The position numbers and the translations under genes were made by a program. Positions 18,275 through 26,753 of a stretch of 64,000 bases of DNA are shown piece by piece. This stretch comes from CAWUKT01 sp964352215. Lineage in GTDB: Bacteria > Bacteroidota > Bacteroidia > J057 > JADKCL01. The notes under the pieces are model-generated. The model searched no databases, was not told where the DNA came from, and saw nothing but the letters and a program-made list of their open reading frames with translations. The DNA lies in the NCBI GenBank assembly GCA_964352215.1, contig CAYGRE010000030.1:4980-68979 (forward strand). Direction: 5' to 3'. Every line of letters starts with the position of its first letter. Within the stretch, counting starts at the first letter, position 1.

Positions 18275-18943
18275 ATGGAAATACTCCTGACCGCAGCTTT
18301 CTTTTTGGTTCCCTATCTGATGGGCTCCATCTCAGCGGCAGTTATTGTCAGCAGGTCATTGCACGGCCAGGATATACGCGACCTTGGTTCGAACAATGCA
18401 GGCAGCACCAATATGTTCCGCCAACTGGGGTTCAAGGCTGGGTTTTACACCCAGATCATAGATATAGGAAAGGGATCGCTGGCGGCAGCGCTCCCTTTCT
18501 TTTTGGCTTGGTGGCTTCCAGAGTATCCACATGCCCTGAGCCAGCTCGAATTAGAATTTCAAAGCATCATTGCAGGCATGATGGCGGTCATTGGTCATAT
18601 CTACCCCATATTTTTTGGCTTCAGAGGGGGCAAAGGCATCAATACCCTGCTGGGGATGATGCTGGTAACCAATTGGGTGGCCTGTTTGATCTGTGTCCTG
18701 TCCTGGGTACTCATCCTATACATTACCCGCTACATCGCCATTGCTTCCATGGGAGGGGTCCTCACCTACCCCATCTATTTGGCATTGGCCGCCGTGATTC
18801 GATCAGAAACACCCAATTGGCTACTGGTCTCAGGAGGCTTCGGAATGTTCCTTTTGGTTGTCTATACTCACCGCAGCAATATACGTCGACTCCTTGTGGG
18901 TACAGAAGGCAAAAACCCTTGGTTTGAGGGCCGCGTGCAATAA
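18275..18943 (+). CDS. plsY: glycerol-3-phosphate acyltransferase
   Basis: 222 aa, five to seven membrane spans. Transfers acyl from acyl-phosphate to glycerol-3-phosphate, the first step of phospholipid synthesis. Conserved motifs: YLMGSISAAVIVSR, DLGSNNAGSTNMFRQLG, GHIYPIFFGFRGGKGINT and the C-terminal THRSNIRRLLVGTEGK. It follows the barrel gene by 14 nt. The following 197 nt before terD carry an AT-rich weak hairpin (AATAAG/CTTATT plus T run) that may end transcription. Confidence 0.95.
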   Translation: MEILLTAAFFLVPYLMGSISAAVIVSRSLHGQDIRDLGSNNAGSTNMFRQLGFKAGFYTQIIDIGKGSLAAALPFFLAWWLPEYPHALSQLELEFQSIIAGMMAVIGHIYPIFFGFRGGKGINTLLGMMLVTNWVACLICVLSWVLILYITRYIAIASMGGVLTYPIYLALAAVIRSETPNWLLVSGGFGMFLLVVYTHRSNIRRLLVGTEGKNPWFEGRVQ

Positions 18944-19140
18944 GTATTCTCCTTATTTTTTTATAAATTGCACGTAAGACGAATCGTCAGTGCAGATTAA
19001 AGGATGGATTTCGTTGAAGTCGTGACAAACACCGGTTTAACCTATTGTGAATCATGCTTCGAAAAACTTCCCTTACTTGTTTTCCTGTGCTGAACCAGTC
19101 TGAATTAATCTACTGACTGATATTAAATCGCTTATTATTT

Positions 19141-19689
19141 ATGGCAATTAATCTCCAAAAAGGTCAACGCGTCAACGTCGGATTGAGCAAAGTCGCAGTT
19201 GGACTGGGCTGGAAGCCCGCTATCGGGGGAGAAGAACCCGATCTGGACGCCTCCGTATTCATGGTTGGCTCCAATGGAAAACTTCCTCAGGATGAATGTT
19301 TCATATTTTACAACAACCTCAAGTCTCCCGATGGAGCTGTAGAGCATACAGGTGATGTTCTGGAAGCTTCCGGTGAAGGAGATGATGAAGAAACCATTCT
19401 GGTAGACCTGGACAAAGTGGACCGTAGGGTAGAAGAATTGATCTTTGTGGTTACGATCCATGACGCCGATGACAAGATGAACTTTGGACAGGTGCGCGAT
19501 GCATATATCCGGGTGCTTGACGGAGGAAACAATGAAGAAATGATGAAGTATGAATTGAGTGAGGATTTCTCCATTGAGACCGCAGTGACCATCGGTCGCT
19601 TCTACCGCCGTGAAAATTCATGGCGCTTTGAGGCCATGGGTGTCGGCATGAAGGGTGGCCTGGCTGAATTCCTCGCTGTCTACAACTAA
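19141..19689 (+). CDS. terD: TerD-family stress protein
   Basis: 182 aa. Opens with MAINLQKGQRVNVG and contains the TerD signatures VGLGWKP, DLDASVFMVG, CFIFYNNLKSPDGAVEHTGD, and EELIFVVTIHDADDKMNFGQVRDAYIRVLD. TerD proteins bind Ca2+ through acidic loops and belong to the tellurite-resistance/chemical stress systems. First of a run of six co-oriented genes. Confidence 0.95.
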   Translation: MAINLQKGQRVNVGLSKVAVGLGWKPAIGGEEPDLDASVFMVGSNGKLPQDECFIFYNNLKSPDGAVEHTGDVLEASGEGDDEETILVDLDKVDRRVEELIFVVTIHDADDKMNFGQVRDAYIRVLDGGNNEEMMKYELSEDFSIETAVTIGRFYRRENSWRFEAMGVGMKGGLAEFLAVYN

Positions 19690-19736
19690 ATCTCCTCTTA
19701 AATATTTTTCTCACTCCCAATCCATAAACATTAACT

Positions 19737-20396
19737 ATGGCTATCAATCTTTCAAAAGGCCAAACCATTAATCTTGACAAGAAGGAACATGACTTGTCAC
19801 AGGTAACCATCGGCCTGGGCTGGAAAATCCGCCAGAAGAAAAAAGGATTTTTTGGCAAATTGCTCGGACCCAGCGAGGCCGACTTTGACCTGGATGCGCT
19901 GGCATTCTTGCTCGACGACCAGGAAAAGGTCCGCAATTTAGGTACCCAGCGTGATATGGGAGGAGGACGTGTAGTAGGCTTACAAGGTGCGGACGTGGTT
20001 TTCTTTAACAATCTCCGTCACCCTTCTGGTGCTGTTTGGCACACTGGTGATGACCTGACAGGTGGAACTGGTGGAGACGATGAGCGGATCATTGTGAAGC
20101 TCAATGAACTACCCGCCACCTATACAAAGATTCTCTTTTTGGTAACTATCTACCAGGGAATCCAGAAGAATCAGAACTTTGGCCAGGTCGACAGCGCCTT
20201 CATCCGTGCCGTTGATGCCAAAGGCAAAGAGATCGCCCGGTACAACCTCTCTGCTGAACCCGATTACGATGGAAAGTGCTCTATGGTCTTTGGCGAGGTT
20301 TACCGCAAGGGATCAGATTGGAAATTCCGTGCCATCGGCAATGCTTACGCATCCGACTCCTTTGTGGACATTCTCCGCAATTACGTATATACCTGA
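19737..20396 (+). CDS. TerD-family stress protein, second copy
   Basis: 219 aa. Same fold and motifs as the preceding gene (NLSKGQTINLDKKEH, VTIGLGWKI, DFDLDALAFLLD, VVFFNNLRHPSGAVWHTGDD, LFLVTIYQGIQKNQNFGQVD). It differs by a basic insertion around KKKGFFGKLLGPSEA before the first acidic loop and a longer loop after it. Part of the Ter module. Confidence 0.94.
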   Translation: MAINLSKGQTINLDKKEHDLSQVTIGLGWKIRQKKKGFFGKLLGPSEADFDLDALAFLLDDQEKVRNLGTQRDMGGGRVVGLQGADVVFFNNLRHPSGAVWHTGDDLTGGTGGDDERIIVKLNELPATYTKILFLVTIYQGIQKNQNFGQVDSAFIRAVDAKGKEIARYNLSAEPDYDGKCSMVFGEVYRKGSDWKFRAIGNAYASDSFVDILRNYVYT

Positions 20397-20444
20397 TCCG
20401 GTAATAATTGCCGGATACATCCCCTTACAACCTGATACGATAAT

Positions 20445-21080
20445 ATGAGGAGACTCCCCGTATACCTACTGCTTGACACTTCCGGTTCAATGCGTGGGGA
20501 ACCCATCGAAGCGGTGAAAGTGGGGCTGGAAGCCATGGTTTCCAGCCTCCGGCAGGATCCTTTCGCACTGGAATCAGTGTGGATCAGCATCATTACCTTT
20601 GACCGCGAAGTAAGCCAAATCGTCCCCCTGACGGAACTGGAGGTCTTCAAAGTCCCCGACATCATGACACCGGACAGTGGCCCCACCCATTTGGGACAAG
20701 CTTTGCAGGTGCTCTGTGACAAGGTTGACAGTGAAGTCGTCAAGACTACTGAAGACCGCAAAGGCGACTGGATGCCGCTGTTATTTGTAATGACCGATGG
20801 CAGCCCCTCCGACCTCATGTTATTCAAAGAGCAGGTTCCACGGGTCAAGAAGCGGAACTTTGCCAACATCATTGCTTGTGCGGCTGGTCCAAAAGCAAAA
20901 GAACAGTACCTGAGGGAGATCACAGACCATGTGGTCACCTTGGACACCATGGATGCAACTGCATTTGCCAGCTTCTTCAAGTGGGTGTCAGCTTCCGTCA
21001 GTGTGGGCAATCGAAGTATGGGAACCGGTGACCAAACCGATCTCCCTCCTCCCCCACCGGAAGTCAATGTGGTCCTTTGA
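20445..21080 (+). CDS. terY: TerY-like von Willebrand factor A protein
   Basis: 211 aa. A single vWA domain: MIDAS DTSGSM at about residues 10-15, the distal TP/TH step (GPTHLGQALQVL) and MTDGSPSD. It ends in a Pro-rich tail (PPPPPEVNVVL) with no zinc ribbon. TerY-type vWA proteins act with a phosphatase and kinase in the TerY-P triad described for Ter systems by comparative genomics. Followed 37 nt later by a second TerY. Confidence 0.92.
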   Translation: MRRLPVYLLLDTSGSMRGEPIEAVKVGLEAMVSSLRQDPFALESVWISIITFDREVSQIVPLTELEVFKVPDIMTPDSGPTHLGQALQVLCDKVDSEVVKTTEDRKGDWMPLLFVMTDGSPSDLMLFKEQVPRVKKRNFANIIACAAGPKAKEQYLREITDHVVTLDTMDATAFASFFKWVSASVSVGNRSMGTGDQTDLPPPPPEVNVVL

Positions 21081-21117
21081 CCAATACCTTCGTTTAAGCT
21101 CCATATATAGAAAGCCA

Positions 21118-22173
21118 ATGCGACGTCTACCTGTTTACTTTCTCATAGATGTCTCCGAATCCATGATCGGAGAACCGATTCAACAGGTCGAAGAAGGCCT
21201 GGCTACCATCATCAAGGAGTTGAAGCGTGATCCTTACGCTTTAGAGACTGTTTACATCTCCATCATCATATTTGCAGGCAAGGCCAAAACGATCGTCCCT
21301 TTGACGGATATCATCAGTTTTTATCCTCCCCGCATGCCGATTGGTGGCGGGACCTCACTGGGTGCTGCTTTGGTCCATCTGACTCATGAGTTAGATGCCA
21401 ACATCGTCAAGACCACCCTGGAAAGGAAGGGAGACTGGAAGCCGCTCGTCTTTTTGTTCACAGATGGCAGCCCCACCGATTCGTATCAGAATGGGTTGAA
21501 CGTTTGGAGCAGTACCTGGCGCCATAAAAGTAGCCCGGTAGCGGTCTCATTCGGCAAGGATGCAGACCTTTCGATCCTGAATAAGTTTTCTGATGAAGTC
21601 CTGGTCTTCAACAACAGCGATGCCCAGGCTTATACCCAGTTCTTCAAATGGATCACAGCTTCTATCCAGGCCAGTTCACAGAGTGTCAACATGGGCCAGG
21701 GGGATGATCTGAAATTACCGGATGCCCACGGGGTGGACCTTGAAAAAGCACCCGGAGGCTCCTCTCCGGTTCCAAGCATTGTGGACAATAGCGTTGCCAC
21801 CTTCCTCGCCAAATGCCAGCGTACCCTGCGCCCTTATTTGGTAAAGTACAACCGCATGGTAGAGGGCCGCGAAATGCTCGGACTTTCTTACCAGTCTTCC
21901 GGTTACCGGTTGGCTGGAGCTTACCCCCTTTCCGACGAGTATTTTGAACTCAGCGACAGTGCGGGCATGACCAATTCATCGGTCAGTTCAGAAAATCTGA
22001 TCGGTGCTCCCAACTGCCCGTGTTGTGGCAACCCTTACGGTATTTCCAAATGCCCCTGCGGCAAATTGTTTTGTGCGGATGACTCTGACATGACCAAGTG
22101 CCCCTGGTGCCACCGTGACCTTTATGCAAGCACGGGTGGTGGCCCGATTGACCTTTCCAGAACTCAAGGATAA
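21118..22173 (+). CDS. TerY-like vWA protein with C-terminal zinc-ribbon region
   Basis: 351 aa. vWA domain (about 1-200) with altered MIDAS DVSESM, GGGTSLGAALVHL and FTDGSPTD. The C-terminal region (about 220-351) ends with eight or so Cys in CPCCGNPYGISKCPCGK, then FC and KCPWCHRDL, a double zinc-ribbon like the TerY-C module. The ATG beginning MRRLPVYFLIDVSES is chosen because it matches the first copy; an upstream extension would overlap that gene. Confidence 0.93.
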   Translation: MRRLPVYFLIDVSESMIGEPIQQVEEGLATIIKELKRDPYALETVYISIIIFAGKAKTIVPLTDIISFYPPRMPIGGGTSLGAALVHLTHELDANIVKTTLERKGDWKPLVFLFTDGSPTDSYQNGLNVWSSTWRHKSSPVAVSFGKDADLSILNKFSDEVLVFNNSDAQAYTQFFKWITASIQASSQSVNMGQGDDLKLPDAHGVDLEKAPGGSSPVPSIVDNSVATFLAKCQRTLRPYLVKYNRMVEGREMLGLSYQSSGYRLAGAYPLSDEYFELSDSAGMTNSSVSSENLIGAPNCPCCGNPYGISKCPCGKLFCADDSDMTKCPWCHRDLYASTGGGPIDLSRTQG

Positions 22174-22179
22174 TATCAA

Positions 22180-23898
22180 GTGAATATTTTTTCCGACCCA
22201 AACAAAAAACAACAGGAATTAGAAGAGAAAGAATTGCTTGCCAAGAGCCTGCTGCATCTTTTCAAAGGGGATGCGCAGTTGATCGCTGAAAGCATTCCTG
22301 AGTTCCACCAAGACGAGAAAGTCCAACTCCTGTTAAATGATTTCCGTGCTTTGCAGCAACGAATTTATGACCGTTGGGTAGCACTCGGGTTTTCTGAGCC
22401 GGTACAGTACCTCCATGAACCTGACCACGAAAAAAATGTTGAAGACGAATCCAAGGAAAAAACCGAAAGCGAATATGAAGGTATTCCTGAGGATGCAAGC
22501 GATAAAACAAAGGAAATCGAAACACTTGAGGAAACCATATCCGTAAATGAAGCTAAATCTACGGATGAAGCGGAGACCACCGATGAAGACATCGCGATTG
22601 TCATAGACCTCGGACCAGCCGATACCTCTCCAAGCCAACCACCTGCAATTCCTGTCGTGATCCCAAAACGTATACACATCGACTATCCGAATGGCAAAGT
22701 CGATCAACCATACTCCTATACCATCCCAACCGAGCAATTGCATATTTCTCTGGAGCAAATCCAAAGAATTGAAACCAAGGGATTTATGGATGCTGGTTTA
22801 GTGCTGGACCAGAAAACCTGGGAAGTCGAAGGGTTTCCGGAAGAACAAGGGCAGTTCCCCTTGGAAATCATCCTTGATTATACCAATGCCGAAGGCCGCA
22901 AAGGCCAACTCCTCCTGGAAGGCAATTGCAATATCAACCCTGATCCCCGGAGCCTCTGGCAAGAGCATGAGCCACCGGCAGATGCCCCCTACCCCAAGTC
23001 TCATACAGATGCCGTTCGCCTCGAAAGTGACGAAGCCATATTGATCGGGGCAAGTCGGCGGGGCCGCTCTCACGCCCACAAAGGAGACTTTAGAGATGAT
23101 GATTTCCAACTGGCGCAGGTTTCCGATACCGGATGGTATATCCTCGCGGTTGCAGATGGTGCAGGATCAGCCAAATATTCCCGGGAAGGTTCCAGGCTTG
23201 CAGTTGAAATCACCACCAAGGGACTTGAGCAATTGCTGGACGAGGAATTCACTCAGTCAATTGGCAATCAACTGGATGCATTCTCAGCCGACGATGATCC
23301 CCAGGTCGAGAACAGTTTACGGTTGCTCCTGTATGACTCCATGGTAGGTTCAATTTTTGATGGCTACAAAGCGATTCTCAGTGAGGCCAACGAACAAGGA
23401 GTCGCCCCCAGAGATTATGCCACCACCCTACTGGTCACCGTAACCCGAAAATTTGCACAAGGATGGTTTTTTGCCTCCTACTGGGTTGGTGATGGATGTA
23501 TCGGAGTCTACCGCAAAGGAGAATCCGTTCAATTGTTGGGAACGCCCGACGGTGGTGAATTTGCCGGACAAACCCGGTTCTTCACCATGGCGGATATCTG
23601 GAACGATGCCCAGACCATCCTCGGACGCCTTCAATTTGCCCTGGTCCCGGACTTTACCGCCTTGTGTCTGATGACAGATGGCATCTCCGACCCCAAGTTT
23701 CAAACCGATTACAACCTCCGGCAGGTGCCCCGCTGGGATGCCTTCTGGGAGGATTTGCAGAGTGGGGTGGATTTTGCCCATGAATATGACCAACAGGACC
23801 AGGAATTGCTGGAATGGCTGAACTTCTGGTCTCAGGGGGACCATGATGACCGCAGCCTGGTAATCATGTATCCCAAGGAAAGTGAGGCCGGCTTATGA
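22180..23898 (+). CDS. PP2C-type protein phosphatase of the Ter module
   Basis: 572 aa from a GTG. Residues 1 to about 150 are charged and low-complexity (many Glu/Thr repeats); about 160-255 look like an Ig-like beta domain (IDYPNGKVDQPYSYTIP); about 285-565 are a PP2C domain with GRSHAHKGDFRDDDF, VADGAGSAKYSREGSRLAV, YATTLLVTVT, YWVGDGCIGVY and MTDGISDPKF, giving the metal-binding Asp residues. It probably reverses the action of the kinase encoded next, whose ATG overlaps its stop by four bases. Confidence 0.93.
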   Translation: MNIFSDPNKKQQELEEKELLAKSLLHLFKGDAQLIAESIPEFHQDEKVQLLLNDFRALQQRIYDRWVALGFSEPVQYLHEPDHEKNVEDESKEKTESEYEGIPEDASDKTKEIETLEETISVNEAKSTDEAETTDEDIAIVIDLGPADTSPSQPPAIPVVIPKRIHIDYPNGKVDQPYSYTIPTEQLHISLEQIQRIETKGFMDAGLVLDQKTWEVEGFPEEQGQFPLEIILDYTNAEGRKGQLLLEGNCNINPDPRSLWQEHEPPADAPYPKSHTDAVRLESDEAILIGASRRGRSHAHKGDFRDDDFQLAQVSDTGWYILAVADGAGSAKYSREGSRLAVEITTKGLEQLLDEEFTQSIGNQLDAFSADDDPQVENSLRLLLYDSMVGSIFDGYKAILSEANEQGVAPRDYATTLLVTVTRKFAQGWFFASYWVGDGCIGVYRKGESVQLLGTPDGGEFAGQTRFFTMADIWNDAQTILGRLQFALVPDFTALCLMTDGISDPKFQTDYNLRQVPRWDAFWEDLQSGVDFAHEYDQQDQELLEWLNFWSQGDHDDRSLVIMYPKESEAGL

Positions 23899-25397
23899 GC
23901 AATATTGTTAAGCTGAAGGCAACCAATGGTGATGCCATCGAGTTTGTGGATACGGTGATAGGGCAAGGTGCCATGAAGGATGTCTACTTCAGTCCCAACA
24001 AAGACTATGTGGTGGCATTTTTCCGCGATCCCCAGGACCAGAATGCCAGAGAACGTCTCGAAGACATCGTTGGCCGCTACCGGGATGGCATCTTTGGACG
24101 GGAAGGTGGAGCCTATTGGCAAAGCCTCTTCTGTTGGCCAACCCATATCCTGGAGCACGAAGGCAAACTTGGACTGGTAGCGCCGACCTATCAAAACCAC
24201 TTCTTCTTCAAGTATGGTTCAGTCAACAATGATATTCTCGGGATTCGGGGGAATGAAAAAGAAGGAAAGTGGTTTGCCTCAGCATCCAATCAAAATAAGT
24301 TCTTAGATCCCAGGGAAAGGGGAAACTGGCGCAACTACCTGGCCGTTTGCATCAAGATCGCCCGGGCGGTACGCCGCCTGCATGCAGCCGGATTGGCTCA
24401 TTCGGACCTTTCCTATAAGAATGTACTGGTTGATCCCAGTGGTGGCAACGCCTGCATCATCGACATCGATGGCCTGGTGGTTCCGGGGAAATATCCACCG
24501 GATGTGGTGGGAACCCCCGACTTTATCGCCCCCGAGGTCATCGCCACCGGAAGCCTGTCGAAAGATGACGAGAACCGGATCCTGCCTTCCATCGCTACAG
24601 ACAGGCATGCATTGGCGGTACTCATCTACATGTACCTCCTTTACCGCCATCCCCTGAGAGGTTCCAAGGTACATGACCTCGATCCCGGAAAAGATGAAGA
24701 ACTCTCCATGGGAAGCAAAGCATTGTTTGTAGAGCACCCGGAAGACAATTCCAACCGCATCAAACTGGACCAGGTCCGCCCCAGTGAACTTCCCTGGAAA
24801 GACACCCAAAAAATCCCCTATTCAACGGTAGGCCCCTACCTGACAAAGTTGATGGAAAGGGCCTTTATAGAAGGTTTACACGATCCCAAGAAGCGTCCTT
24901 CTGCCGGGGAATGGGAACAGGCGCTGGTCAAGACCAATGACCTGATTCAACCTTGCCGCAACCCCAGGTGCGACCAGAAATGGTATGTATTTGACAACAC
25001 CACCCGACCTGCCTGCCCCTACTGCGGCACCCCATTCAAAGGGGAACTACCTGTCCTGAACCTGTATTCCAGCCGTGGAGAGGGAAAATTTATGCCCGAC
25101 AACCACCGCCTCATGGTTTACAGCAACCAGTACATTTATCAATGGCACGCCTCCCGCAACGTATTTCCCAATGAACGGTTGAAACCAGAGCAGACCAAGC
25201 CGGTGGGCTACTTTGTTTTTCACCAAGGGCGCTGGGTACTTGTCAACCAAACCCTGACAGACCTCACCGAAATTGCCGGAGAGGTAAAAACCCCGATAGA
25301 GCCGGGCAAGATGGTGGACCTAAAGGAAGGAACCCAACTGCTCCTTTCACGGGAAGATGGTGGCCGCCTCATCGTAGTACAAATGGTGGAGGCATGA
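23895..25397 (+). CDS. Ter-module protein kinase with zinc ribbon
   Basis: 500 aa. Kinase domain about 10-330: loop GQGAMKDVYF, catalytic HSDLSYKN (His169-Asp171-Asn176) and metal Asp in DIDG (190-193). The usual VAIK lysine position reads VVAFF, while a lysine (K28) sits in the glycine-rich loop. Then a four-Cys ribbon CRNPRCDQKW/CPYCGTPF (about 355-380) and a C-terminal beta domain of about 110 aa that could be FHA-like (uncertain). Overlaps the PP2C gene, completing a TerY/PP2C/kinase triad. Confidence 0.92.
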   Translation: MSNIVKLKATNGDAIEFVDTVIGQGAMKDVYFSPNKDYVVAFFRDPQDQNARERLEDIVGRYRDGIFGREGGAYWQSLFCWPTHILEHEGKLGLVAPTYQNHFFFKYGSVNNDILGIRGNEKEGKWFASASNQNKFLDPRERGNWRNYLAVCIKIARAVRRLHAAGLAHSDLSYKNVLVDPSGGNACIIDIDGLVVPGKYPPDVVGTPDFIAPEVIATGSLSKDDENRILPSIATDRHALAVLIYMYLLYRHPLRGSKVHDLDPGKDEELSMGSKALFVEHPEDNSNRIKLDQVRPSELPWKDTQKIPYSTVGPYLTKLMERAFIEGLHDPKKRPSAGEWEQALVKTNDLIQPCRNPRCDQKWYVFDNTTRPACPYCGTPFKGELPVLNLYSSRGEGKFMPDNHRLMVYSNQYIYQWHASRNVFPNERLKPEQTKPVGYFVFHQGRWVLVNQTLTDLTEIAGEVKTPIEPGKMVDLKEGTQLLLSREDGGRLIVVQMVEA

Positions 25398-25510
25398 TTA
25401 CCTTCCCGCACTTTGGCTACGGACCTGATGACCTGAATTCTCAATTAAATTTTGCAGTTAAGAAATTAGCGTCCATTATTGCAGATTGCAGCACATTTAA
25501 CACATAGAAC

Positions 25511-26680
25511 ATGACCATCGTTGTTTCACTCGTATTGATCCTCCTGACCTGCGTCATCATTTGGCGGGCCAGTGACAACTTCGAAGCAGCCTCCGAATAC
25601 CTGGGCCGCAACCTCTCCGAAGGTGTCCGGGGCGCCACCATTAACGCGATCGGCAGCTCAATGCCCGAATTGTTGACCACCATATTCTTCCTGTTCGTAC
25701 TCGTCGACAAAGATGGATTTGCCGGAGGAATAGGTACCACGGCAGGTTCCGCGGTTTTCAATGGGGTTATTATTCCTGCTTTGGTCATTCTGGTTGTAGT
25801 AGGATATGGAATTGCAAAAGGCGTAAAAGTCTCCAGAAAAGTGGTTCTGAGGGATGGAATTGCCCTTCTTCTGGCTGAAATCCTCCTGATTCTTTTCATT
25901 GGAGGCAACACTCTCGATTGGTGGCAAGGCTTTTTGCTGATGCTCATTTACGGTGCATACATGACCTATATGCTCGTTTCCATGCGCCGCAATCAGAAAC
26001 GCGATGGATTTGTAGCTGATGACGGCGAAGACGAAGAAGAGGACAAAGAAGAAGGAGGTGAAAAGAACAAGTTTCTGGCCGCCCTGACCCTGGATTTTGA
26101 ACCCCTCGTTGTCCCAAATGAGATGAAAGGCTTGAATGCATGGATTCTGCTGCTCACCTCTGTGACCGTGATTGGTGGTGCATGCTTCCTATTGGTCGAT
26201 TCCTGCGAACGACTTGGTGAAGCAATGGGCATCCCCATTTACTTTATAGCAGTTGTACTTGCCTCCGCCGCAACCTCCGTTCCGGATACCATCATATCCA
26301 TGCGGGACGCGATGAAAGGCAATTATGACGATGCCGTCTCCAACGCCATCGGTTCCAATATATTTGACATCTGTTTTGCCCTGGGATTCCCCCTTTTCCT
26401 CTTTACCCTCATCAATGGTCCCATGACCATGTCCCCTGATACGGTTCAAGACGTCGCAGTACTGAGGATTTTACTATTGGGAATTACCTTCCTCGCAGTC
26501 CTTGTCTTCTACTTTGGCAAGAGTATGGGCCGCTGGAAAGCACTCCTGCTTTTCTCCCTCTACATCTTATTCCTCATCTTCATTCTCGGGGACAAGGACG
26601 TACTGGATTACAACAGTCAACTGTCGGATTTCTTCCACAGCATTGACTTGTCACTCAACCCCCTGCGTTTCTGGCTCTAA
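25511..26680 (+). CDS. Na+/Ca2+ exchanger-family (CaCA) transporter
   Basis: 389 aa, about ten spans in two halves. The alpha repeats are visible: INAIGSSMPELLTTI (N-terminal half) and ATSVPDTIISMRDAMKG with SNAIGSNIFDICFALG (C-terminal half). The halves are joined by an acidic/basic cytosolic loop (DDGEDEEEDKEEGGEK). It exchanges Ca2+ for Na+ or H+. It stands 113 nt after the kinase in the same direction; since TerD proteins bind Ca2+, a functional link with the Ter module is plausible but inferred. Confidence 0.9.
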   Translation: MTIVVSLVLILLTCVIIWRASDNFEAASEYLGRNLSEGVRGATINAIGSSMPELLTTIFFLFVLVDKDGFAGGIGTTAGSAVFNGVIIPALVILVVVGYGIAKGVKVSRKVVLRDGIALLLAEILLILFIGGNTLDWWQGFLLMLIYGAYMTYMLVSMRRNQKRDGFVADDGEDEEEDKEEGGEKNKFLAALTLDFEPLVVPNEMKGLNAWILLLTSVTVIGGACFLLVDSCERLGEAMGIPIYFIAVVLASAATSVPDTIISMRDAMKGNYDDAVSNAIGSNIFDICFALGFPLFLFTLINGPMTMSPDTVQDVAVLRILLLGITFLAVLVFYFGKSMGRWKALLLFSLYILFLIFILGDKDVLDYNSQLSDFFHSIDLSLNPLRFWL

Positions 26681-26720
26681 AGGCTAAAAAAGGGAATCCT
26701 GAATTCTCTTCGATGGGGAT

Positions 26721-26753
26721 ATGCTGAAATCATTTCGATTGAGGATATGCTAA
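26721..26753 (+). other. possible 10-codon leader ORF overlapping the tgt start
   Basis: ATG CTG AAA TCA begins a short frame MLKSFRLRIC whose TAA overlaps codons 2-3 of tgt. The 26-nt stretch around its start (TCGATGGGGATATGCTGAAAT) is imperfectly repeated at the true tgt start (TCGATTGAGGATATGCTAAAAT), so it may simply be a duplicated start region rather than a functional leader. Confidence 0.25.

Noticed and set aside
20929..21117. longer N-terminus for the second TerY
   Set aside because: The extension overlaps the first TerY gene and the ATG at 21118 aligns exactly with the start of its paralogue.
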